Positions 22,100 to 34,000 of a DNA stretch of 64,000 nucleotides are shown here, in pieces. A model generated the notes under the pieces. The model saw only the letters and a program-made list of their open reading frames with translations. It had not been told where the DNA came from and did no database searches. Source of the DNA: Trichobilharzia szidati. Its lineage: Eukaryota > Platyhelminthes > Trematoda > Strigeidida > Schistosomatidae. Position 1 is the first letter of the stretch, and each line of letters begins with the position of its first letter. A program made the translations under genes and the position numbers. The stretch is from positions 81,896,793-81,960,792 of the forward strand of contig OX235273.1 in the NCBI GenBank assembly GCA_944472155.2, written 5' to 3'.

Positions 22100-25000
22100 G
22101 TAAGTGTCGTTTCTATTTTTGCTAAAATTAGAGTTGACAATATTAATTATAGGATTTCTTAATGTTCATATATATTTATACTATCAGTTACCAACCCTTA
22201 GTAGTAGTAAAGATCTTCCCTTTCTATCTTAAAAAACGTGTTCAACTCCGAGAGTAAATATGCAGAATTTCAAGTTTCCAGTCCAAAAGCAACTGCCTTT
22301 AGGTTGTCATGCAACTGATGCTACTCTTTTTCTAAATATATTATGTTTTTGTCAATTGTTTATCAACGGTGAAATCAACAAGTGGAGCATAGAATTATCG
22401 CATATGTCTTTTATTATTTAATGCCATCATAGAAAGCTGATGGTCATTACCAAGGGCATTCTTTTCACTTATTCTAATATATGCGTTCATCTTATACATA
22501 AATGTTTTATATAGAATAATACATAAGGTGTATAGATTTTGGAAAGGGGTACATAATTATAAGATTAGTAGACGAATATAAAATGTTACATAACATGGTG
22601 TGAAATTTTGTAAGATAGAATTCAATATTGTAAAAATAAAAATATAAAAATTAATAATTTTGGGTTTAAAATGTCAAGTGGGTCAAGTGGAAAAGATTCA
22701 GAGTGAGAATAGTAATAATAATAATGATAATAACATTAATAATAATTGTAGTAATAAGGGAAGAGTACATAGAATAACTAAATAAACAAAATAAATAAAT
22801 GTCCATCCTTCTACGGCCAAGGCAGTAGTAGGGATTGTACATACTTCTTTTGTACACAAAGGTCTGGCTTAAAGTCATGAATTGCCAAGGCCTCAGCTGT
22901 CTTTAGAAAGGAAGTGTATGAGAAGCTCTATTTTGGAACACCTAATCGACTTCTGTCACTCTGTCAACCCTGACCATGATTTTAAGATCATATATAGAAT
23001 CCATGTTAACTTCCCTCGTTTTATTCGTTACAGACTTCTAAAGACAGCTGAGGCCTTGGCAATTCATGACTTTAAGCCAGACCTTTGTGTACAAAAGAAG
23101 TATGTACAATCCCTACTACTGCCTTGGCCGTAGAGGGATGGACATTTATTTATTTTGTTTATTTAGTTATTCTATGTACTCTTCCCTTATTACTACGATT
23201 ATTATTAATGTTATTATCATTATTATTATTACTATTCTCACTCTGAATCTTTTCCACTTGACCCACTTGACATTTTAAACCCAAAATTATTAATTTTTAT
23301 ATTTTTATTTTTACAATATTGAATTCTGTCTTATCAAATTTCACACCATGTTATGCAACATTTTATATTCGTCTACTAATCTTATAATTATGTACCCCTT
23401 TCCAAAAACATAAATGTTTGGATTTTATTACATTACTACTATCACAGAAAACAAATACAAAGTACCCATAATGATTAAAAACGGTTTGAAGACTTCAGTC
23501 TTCACAAGATTAAGACCTACAAACTTTGGATTGGTAAGCTACGAAATCTAGTTGCTAATCACGTCTTAGTTTCACTTTAATTACCAAGGTCTTTGATTGA
23601 ATGTTAAACATAAGCAACGCATTTTGATTATCTAAGCATACATTCTTATAATTCCATAGATAAATAACTGCGGTCTTAAGTTTGCTATTAATTATCATTT
23701 TCACTGGTACATTGAAACCATAGTCAGTGCTTAATAAACCTTCAAACTTTACAGTCCATCTGTGTTTCAAATGATAGTCTAGTATTGAATGGATAGTAGG
23801 TCGATAGTGAAAAATTAGTCTTCTATTTCTCCTGTTTTTATTAAATCCCCATGGTATACATGGATTTCTGACATTAGTACTTTGAGTGTGGACATTAATC
23901 TCTTCTTCAAGCATTTTTATTTAGAATTATCTTTTAGCATGTAGTTTCGAGAGATATATTACTCTTGTTCAAACTGTTTCTAAAGTCTTCAGTTTTACAC
24001 TTTATATCTGTAAGATAAATACTTTAAAATGCCTTCTAGGATTAGCATTAATACTAATAAATAATGTCGGATTAATGAGCTACACAGCTCTACAGATATG
24101 ACGGCAGTGCCATATATTGTAACATGTACCTTAGAAAAATTCAAAAGCAACTACTAGGATCGAACAATAAAGTCGGGAAATCCGTAAATAATCAATTTTG
24201 AAGAATTAGTTTGTAGGGATTACACTTGTTAAAGGTTAGACCACGGATTGATGTCTGATGCTCGCTAGTGACTGGCTATGGGACGAAGTTGCCTAGATTT
24301 CTAATGGGAAGTCGGGAGTGAACATGGAGTTCCCACAGATGACATTGGTTGGTGATCACGCTAAAATCATCACGAATTCGTAGAAGTTAGAATTCATCTG
24401 CTAGCCATTGACGAATCGGGTCCCAGTGGCTCAATGGTCGTAAACGAGCTTGCCTTGTAACCGGAAGGTCCTGAGTTCGAACCCTGGCGGTGGGTACGTA
24501 CTGCCAAGGAATCCCAAACTAGGATGAAACAGCTGTCTGGCAGTACTGTCTGGTTTTCAGTGGTTCTCTAACTAATATCAATCCGTAGTCTTACCTGAAA
24601 CAAATAATCAATTGTCACAAATATAAAACATGTGTATAATAACGCCTGATTATCTAAAGTAAAAAGGAATTTTACTCATCTTGAGTAAACATCAGACACT
24701 AAAAAATCAAAAAGCACAGGACACTTGTTTCATTCTAGTTTGTTTCTCTACACGCCTACACGATTTTGATAATCTGGTCAATAATATCAGCAAAAGTATG
24801 CTAAGGGTAAATATTCATACAGACATTATTATTTTTTAAAATTCAATACAGCATAACACACACACACCTTTGTATTCAAATATGGCCATACAGTAATCAC
24901 TTAGTCATTAAAAAAAAAACGTAAAATCTTGACAAGCACGCAAACTATGTTGCTGATCTTCTAACTACACTTAACTGACGTCAAAAGGGATGTAAGAAGA

Positions 25001-28000
25001 GTAAATTTAGGTACAGAAGATTTATTTTTATCTCAGTCACGATAGAAAAAAATTTAAAGCTGGATGTTCATGTGACTTACGTATATTCAGTGAGACTTTT
25101 AGTCTGATGAGTCATCCCATTAACTTCCAGACTGATACAATGAAGTATCCATCATTATGGTGTCGTCTCGTCACGTTTCTATTTAAAAATTATTAAAAAT
25201 CTATGTAACAAGACATTTTGTCCCAAAAAAGGTGATTGGTTATTTTTTGTAAATTTTTTGTACTTGGGAATTTCTGGTTGTTGTTGTTATCATTGCATTG
25301 GGCCACTTGCTCAGATGCTGGTACTTTCAGCCAACATGACAAATCAGATACGATAAAACGGAGTCTGTGTATATGAATTCAACCACCAAACAACACCAAA
25401 CAGATAACATTAAACTAATTAGTTCAATTAAAACAAGAAGTGATACATTTTTAAAAATCAATTCGTCTTCCAACAGAAGTAAATCATTCAAAATAATAAT
25501 GCGAAATTCTGTAGGCACAAGTTTTATTTATCATTGCCCTTATTCTTTCCTGGTCTACTTGCGGAGGACACTAACAACTGTCAGTAGGGCAGGTGGGTTT
25601 TCGCATCTTGTTGGACTTTGAGCACCCGTGTGTCGGTGGCACAGTGGTTAGGACTCTCGCTGACCATGCACATGGTCCCGCCGACTCACACCCGATATCT
25701 ATGGTTGGCCTGCAAAATTTGGGCTACCGATATCCATGCTGAAAATTCCATACTTGTACTGAAAATACGGTGTGGCATCAAGCTGTAATCAAAATAAATT
25801 AAATAAATATTGAACAACTGTCCTCTTGCATCTAATCAATTAAAACTAAAAGGAATAATAAAAGACTCTATGATCAAACGAATAAATATAAAAACTCAAT
25901 GACGCCTTATCTGATGATCGTTTTATATGATGAGAAAGCTGTAAGGCATGAAACTACTAATTAGTGTATGCTACTGATAAGATTTATCAGTATTATATAA
26001 AGAGACGTCGTCCATTGGCATAAAAATATCAAATAGTGGAGAGATAGAATTGACTTCAAAGAGAGAAAATGAACCAGTATTGCGGTAAAACATTGGAGAC
26101 ATGAAAAGACGACAAAGAAACACAATACGAAGGACAGAAGATCTGTGTATATGGTGCGTTGAAGATAAGGTGTATATAATTTCGCTACATAGAGATACCG
26201 AATTCCAAACAGACATTCCTTAATCAAGCCATTTGTCTTCTGTCGTTACACTACCTCAATGCAAAACAGAAAATACACAGTACTTTCTATTCCTTCGTAT
26301 CAGTAATATATTGTTGTCACTGTTTCTACTCATTTTTCATTTTCATTTCGAGTTTGATCACGGATTGATATCGGTTAGAGAACCATTGAAAACCAGCAAG
26401 CAGTACTGCCAGACAGCTGTTTCATCCTAGTTTGGGAATCATTGGCAGTGACCCAACTCACTGGACAGCCCATGAATTTTAACTTTCACCAATTTGTGAT
26501 GAGTTTAGCGTGATCACCAACCAATGTCATCGGGGGGGGGAACTCCATGTTCACTCCCGACTGGATGGACCTCACTTGTCACGACTCCTCACTAGAACTC
26601 CAGGCAACTTCGTCCTGTAGCCAGTCACTAGCGAGCATCAATGGCTGAATGGTATACGAGCTTGCCTTGTAACCGGAAGGTCCTGGGTTCGAAACCCGCT
26701 GGGTTCATACTGCCGATGACCTCGAGACAAGGATGAAACAACTGTATGGCAGTACTCCCTATTATTAATATAAGTTTCCTGGTAATTATTTTTCTCCTTA
26801 CTATGTAATGTTAAGAGAAAATTAAGTACAATATTATATGCTCTATGCTGGAGATTTCACATTGTATCAAATGCAATATTTGCAATGAAGTCGTTATCAT
26901 TATTATTATTATTAAGCATACTTGTTATTGTATTCTTGGAACTGGATAATTCAAATGAGAAGTTTCAATGTCCAGTTAGAGAACATTTTTATTTCACATG
27001 AACCATAGAGCTCAGTAAACACAACAAGAATAAAAACATCCATCTGCATTATAAGTCTCCATATTTTCAAAAGAACTTTAGCATTGGTTACAGGATTTCA
27101 TCATGAGCTGACATCAGTTAGAGAACCACTGGAAAACCTGCAAGGAGTACTGGACAGCTGTTTCCTCAGTCCTAGTTTGGGACTCTTCGGCAGTACGCAC
27201 CCACCGGGGTTCGAACCCAGGACCCCCGGTTACAAGGCTAGCGAGCTCGTAGACCATTAAGCCACTGGGACCCACCAATCCAATGGCCAGCCCATGAATT
27301 CTAACTTCGGCCAATTCAGGTCCCAAACTAGGACTGAGGAAACAGCTGTCCAGTACTCCCTGCAGGTCTTCCAATTGTTCTCTAACCACTGCCAGCTTAT
27401 GATGAAATCCTGTAACCAATCAATCAAATCCCTACAAACCAACACTTGAACTTTAGAATTATTATTTATTATTTTCTTTAATGAATTCAGTTTTACGAAT
27501 TTATTACTAAATAATTTTATATTTACTTTTTTCAGTAGTTGGTTTGTAAGGATTAGATTTGTTTTTACGAGTTGATCACGCATTGATATCAGTTAGAGAA
27601 CCATTGAAAACCAGCTGGGAATACTGCCAGACAGCTGTTTCATCCTACTTTGGGAATCATCGGCAGTACGCACCCACTGGGGTTCATATTTTATTTAAAT
27701 AATTTATAAATATTCCGACTGCATCTTCAGAAAAACTGAAAATTAGACTTGCACGCATTCTTTTATAGTTAAGGTGAATGAATGTTTTAAACAATTTCGT
27801 CTTTTATATTAGAAATTATGAGTATTTTACTATAGTTCTTTGAAGTTACCAATGAATGTAACAGAAATTTAAGAGTTAAGTGTTGATCTCTGGTTACATT
27901 TAAAGGTTAAAATTAAAATAAGTCGCATCTAAACATTTTTATTTAGTAAGAATTTTAAAAAAACAACTTATGATGACATGAAATACGAGAAAACCGGACT

Positions 28001-31000
28001 CTAAACCAATGCATGAATCTTAATCATTCCAAAAAATAAAAAACTCTTTTAATACGCGCTATTTATCCTATCTATAACTTCGGATATCTACAATAAATTG
28101 ACAAGTTTTATCAGAAACTTGAACTCTTATTGCTTACCGTCAAAGACTTTCACAAAGACTGAAGAAGAATAAGTTCTAATTCTAGGTTTGTCCGTCAGTG
28201 AACGCTAAACAAAGCTTCAGATCATATGCAACTATTTAAACAACAAGCTTCAGTTAAAACTTAGGGTTTTAAAATTTATATTGTTCATCATTTAGTCACT
28301 GAATTTAAGACAGAACTTGATAGAACTATGCAGACAAAATTTTTGTTAGGATTTACAAAAAATGATCAAAAAAGTATCACTGCTGTAGCAAACCACCTAC
28401 CAAATGCTCTTGTATAACCAATTAGAAAAACCTCATGATAATAATAATAATTTTTGCTTTATTCCAAAAACAGTACTAATGATACAGCAAGGAATTTTCA
28501 GCATTCAGTACAATATTGCATCTAATTTACTCAAAACGACAAAAAATAAACAATTACATAAAAATAATAATAACAAAATGTTGTTATAGCAGCTATGTAG
28601 CAATTACAGTATGCGATAAGGAGAAAAATATGCATAAAGTATAAAATTGTAGTAATAATAGTAATAACAACTAAAATAAAATAGCTAAGTTATAATTAAA
28701 CGATAGAAAGGGTGACACCATAAAATTACAGAAAGATGAACAATGAAAGGGTCGATTCACTATGCTAATTACATAGTAACTTATATGTTTCACGTCTAAC
28801 AGTGTCTCCATCACATAAAATACGGGCTAAATAGGGTATTGTAGAATTTTTGTACTTAGTGGTGCGAGCATATAACTTCTTATATTGACTTCTCGTCCTA
28901 CCTGATGAGATGCAAGGAGATAGTTGTGAATAAAGGGGGTGCAGAGGGTCTGACAGTATGGCCTTTGCCCATTTTGTACAGGAATTTATGTGTCTCTCGA
29001 CTATAGTATTGGCGAGCTCACGCAGTGGCAAACCACAAGCCCTACTCACAGCATTTAATACCCTTCGTAATATGATATAGTCTTTTTTGAGAAGCCCAGG
29101 AAAGATTAATGGAGAGCAATAGAGTACAATAGGTAAAATACAGGAGTTTACAAACTGCAGAAGTAAAGGTTGGTTGATACCTGATTGTCTTAACTTTTTA
29201 ATGTAGAAGGTAAGACGAAACATTTTCTTAGAGATTGATAAGATGTGGGATGACCATGAAAGGTCAGAGGAAAGAACTAATCCAAGGTATTTAATGCTTG
29301 ACTTGGTTTCAATTTCAGTGCCATCTATGCTACAGGCATCATGGGAACTAACTAGTTCATGTATGTCACGTCGATGCTTGAAAGTAAAGTTAACTGCCTG
29401 ACATTTGGAAGGATTTAACATAAGACCATTTGACTTAGACCACTTGCTGATGTCCAACAGAAAGCTATTAAGTTTGGAGCAGTCAGACTCGGAAGTGATA
29501 GGCAGTGATACAGTCAGATCATCAGCATATTTGACGAAGTTGGTTGACTAGTTAGATGACCAGTTAGAAACGTACATTTAAAGCGAATAAATGGATAAAA
29601 ATAAATTTAATCTCCCTAACCCTATTGCTAATTCTAATTTTAATGATAAAACCCTGATATTTACTGTAACATTAGACCTAACCCTAACCAAACTCTAATA
29701 TTAGCCTAATCCTTAAAACAAAAATTCTAAACCTAACTCTAAATGAAATGAATCAGGATAGAATTACAGATTAATTCTTGAAAACAGTGAATAGAATAAC
29801 TACCGAGAGAGAGGAACGATCTAATTGACTGCATAAGGCCATTTGGTAGGTCGTTCTCTTGGGTTATGATACTCTATGCTTATCCAACTAACGGTAATTT
29901 TATGAAATTCTTTTCATCCTCGAAACAGAGTATTCAAAATAAAGATATTAAAGATGATAAGTTTCACTGAAATACTGAATATAAAGGTTTCTACACGCAT
30001 TCAAAAATGTTTATAGAGTACTTATTCATAATTTGATAAGTAAATCTTAAAACACTTATGGAATATACTTTTGAATTGGATTGTCTGTAACAGTCTTGGC
30101 TGACGAATTGATTAATTCAAGTGTTGGTTTGCGGGGATTTGACTGGTTACTGGATTTCATCATAAGCTGAAATTGGCCAGAGAACCACTGGAAAATCTGG
30201 GAATACGGGACAGCTGTTTCGTCCTAGTTTGGGACTTTTCATCAGTACGCACCCACCGGGGTTCAAAGCCAGGATCTTCCAGTTAAATGGTGAGCTTGTA
30301 GACCATTTATGTTCAACTGAAGGCGTTCTCCAAGTAGGCATTGTTCAAGAAATGTCCATTTCATATATATATATATATATATATATACATATTGAGATGC
30401 CGATATTCCCTATCATTTCAACAGTGATTGATGTATGTAATAGTGATTAATTTGATTGGTTCAAGATTTGAACCGTTTACCACTGATTTACATAATAGTG
30501 ATTAAGTTATTTCAGACATACGTATAAATATAATCACATTATTATTTCAGTGTGTGCAGTTAATCTTTATCATGAACAATACAAAATAAATACGCAAACT
30601 TTACATTTCCTTCCTTTCATACACAGCTTTTATTTACCCCAATTGGAAGAAGATTTTGGAAAATGTCGAGGTTTCCATGAGGTTCTTGAAGGATCATGTT
30701 CAGCTACTGGTTACAATTATACATATTCATATATGCATAACAGAGTACATAATATGGTTCGTGGTACATTCTGTTGTTCAGCGACAGCCGCCAATGATCC
30801 TCTCTTTTTGGTGCATCATACACAGATAGATCGAATTTTCACTGTAAGTTTTTTTTGCTATAAGAAGGTTGCATAATTTCATAATTTATTAGAGTTATTC
30901 ATTTGTTAAAATGCAGTTAACTACACTAAAATTAAACAGAGGAAATTTAAAAATCCTTTGAAATCATATTATTCGTGTGAATCGAAAATCTGTAGTAGAT

Positions 31001-34000
31001 AGATATCTCCTGTCACCGCTAAGAAATATGATACCTCTGAGTCAATGCAGAAATGAAATATTAAGCATAAGTTTTGTTTATTCTAACGATTCCTTACAGA
31101 AGTTATCCCAACTAAACAAAAGTACTACTGCGAAAGTGTTGATTTATTTATGTCTTCTGCTCACTACTACTTAAATTGCATACAACTATGCATACTAATT
31201 GCTGAAAGTTTCTATTGAAAATACACTAGGTTAATCAGGTTTTTTGTTTAGCTGGTTAATACTTTTATCTTTTAATTTTGGTGTCACCTGGAACAAATTA
31301 GATCCCTACAAACCACCTCCTGGAAATTAATCTGATGCTCACACTAGTGACTGTCCACAGGATGAAGTTGACTGGAGATTTAGTGACAAGTCGTAACCAG
31401 TGAGGTCCATCCTGTCAGGAGTGAGGACATATACTCCACAGCGATGACACTGATTGGTACTAGTAGCTCTAAAATGACGAATTGGTAGACGTTAGAAGTC
31501 ATGGCCTGGCCACAGAGTCGGGCCCCAGTAGCTGAATGGTCTAAGAGCTTACCTTGTAACTTTAACGTCTTGGGCTCAAACTCCAGTGGGTGGGTACTGC
31601 AGATGACACAGCTGTCCAATAGTCCCTGGTTTTCAGTGGTTCCCCAGGTGATATTAATCAGTGGCCGAACTTGAAATAACTTAATATTGTTTTATTATTC
31701 AATGAGACATAATTTGTTTTTCTAAACGATGCGTTTAGATATAATTATATTTTAATATGATTGAAAGTATTTGTATCTTAGGTGGATATTTTTGTTGTTG
31801 CGTTCTCTGAGGTGAGTAGTTTATTTACAAAGACTTCATTCCCAGCCTAGATAATATCTTCAGTTCTAACGTCAACTTGAAGTGAGCCTTTGAAATTCTC
31901 CATGAATCATATAATCTTCGCCTGTGATGAACATAACATAACTGTTGTCGGTTGTCTTCAGATGTTCCCTTATCATTGTGCTCACGTGTATGAGTATTCC
32001 TCGTTTTGATGTCGTCGTATTTTACCAAGCTTCTAGGATTTCTCTCCAATGGTACTGGTAACAATCTGCACTCAAAAGACATGTTGACATACATTTAATT
32101 TACCGACCAATGATAAAATATATCTGTAGCATAAAGGACAATTACTGGGTCTATGAAAAGACTGATAACAATACAAGTGACCAGATGGATAAGAAAACCT
32201 CTGAAGGTATAATATAGTCAAGGTCAAAATTATCGGGAAAGAGACACTTATATTGTTCATGCAAAATTCCGAAAGCTCACTTCAGATTAAGGTTAGCGCT
32301 GAAGATGATGTCTAAGTGAACGATGAAATTTTTGTGATCAAATCATCCAGTTCAGGGAATACATTAACATCAAAGAATAGATATGTTTTGATCATATTCA
32401 CATTAATCAATTCCCCTTCATACTGACTGTAATTTCAGTGGCACAGTGGTTAGGACTCTCGCCGACCATGCACATGGTCCGGGGTTCGATCCCCTGCCGA
32501 CGCACACCCGATATCCATGGTCGGCCTGCAAAATTTGGGCTACCGATATCCATGCTGAAAATTCCATACTTGTACTGAAAATACGGTGTGGCATCAAGCT
32601 GTAATCAAAAATAAAAAAATTTATTCGTAAGTAATTAATTCTAAGAAACATTACCATTTACTCACAAGTGTTAATGACAATAAAGTAACGAAGTCAAATA
32701 CTCTTATACAAGGTGATTAATTTTGTAATACTATAATACTTCCATGTTTTCACGTTCTCCGATGTGCTATCTCTGTACACGGTCAAAGACGAACAAAGTT
32801 ATGTTAAGAAGCACAATTGAAAACTTGAAAAGATGTATTATTATTATTCCCTTTAATTCCAAGAGGAACACAGGGCTTCAGCCGTGGGTCTCCATTGCGT
32901 TCGATTCTCTGCTAGAGTCTTCACCTGGCTCCACGTCTGCCCACATTCTTTCATCTCCTCTTCACATGACCTCCTACAAGTCACCCTCACACTGACGACC
33001 AACTCGCCGCTTCCCTTTCATTCGGGTTCCACTCGAGCAATGGCTTGTCTAGTGATGTCACTTGATGCATTGTTTCCTCAGAGTATGACCAGCCAATCCA
33101 TCTTCATTTCTTCCTGCATATTTGTTTCACAATCGGTTCCTGATGGGTTGGTTCGCTCATTGCCAGAGATCCCTGTTGCTGATCTTTTCTGGCCGGCCAT
33201 CTGATCTTGAGTGGTATTGAGTGAAGGCAACTGTTAATGAAGGTCTGTAGTTTGTTTGAGATGCTCTTTATGACGCTCAGTCCAAGTCTGTGATCCGTAT
33301 AGTAGCACTGACTGACTTCATATTGGAGTTGAAAATCCGGATCTTATTTTTGATGCTGATTGCTGTTGACCTCCACACAGACTTGAAAGTAGTGAAAGCT
33401 CAAATTTCGAGAAGCACGAAAAGAACGAAAAAGTATATAACCGCGTAATATATATATATATATATATAAATAGTGGCAAATATTCCACAAGCATGTGTGA
33501 AATTAGTTTCTGTAAGCGTAAAACATGCATACATGAATTAGAATAGGGTATTTAGAAAACAAATTTGGCGAGATGATATCATTTCGTAGTTTCTTTACAA
33601 CCACTTTACAACTAACATGGTTAACAAGAATAAAATAAAATTATGTGCGTGACAGTTACTCAGTTATACAAAAGTACATACTAATGACTAATCATATTTA
33701 AATAGGTCAACTAGTCAGTTCATAGTGGGCGAAGGTTGAAGTCTATTGTTTTTTTATACACATAGTTTAGGATGTATGTGATTAATCCCCAAAAGTGCTT
33801 CCATCAACTTCAACAACCTTGAATATTGATTTTGTGACCTGACATTAATAAGTGCTTTGCAATGGATGAAGATGATAGATTTCTATTCAGATTAATTGCA
33901 TTGGGATTTCCTATATGTTTTAATAACCATTTTGGAAAATGTTCTTTTCGACGACATTGGAACATTCTATTGGTTCTACCTATATAGGTGTCACTACACC

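Larger units (their letters stand above)
22100..30626 (+). other. Tyrosinase intron 1 (8,527 bp)
   Basis: GT...AG intron, phase 2. It contains a folded-back Penelope-like insertion (22508-23407), four family A tRNA-hammerhead insertions, a family B SINE and a CR1-type LINE in antisense. The acceptor is preceded by the pyrimidine-rich ttccttcctttcatacacag. An alternative AG at 30549 would add 26 codons of poor quality and lacks the phase match. Confidence 0.85.

Noticed and set aside
29608..29745. Interstitial telomere repeat
   Set aside because: cctaa motifs recur irregularly and no tandem array of the telomere unit exists.
30550..30626. Earlier start of tyrosinase exon 2 (acceptor AG at 30549)
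   Set aside because: It would add residues with no family resemblance, and the phase from exon 1 does not match; the AG at 30626 restores the frame and NFYLPQL.
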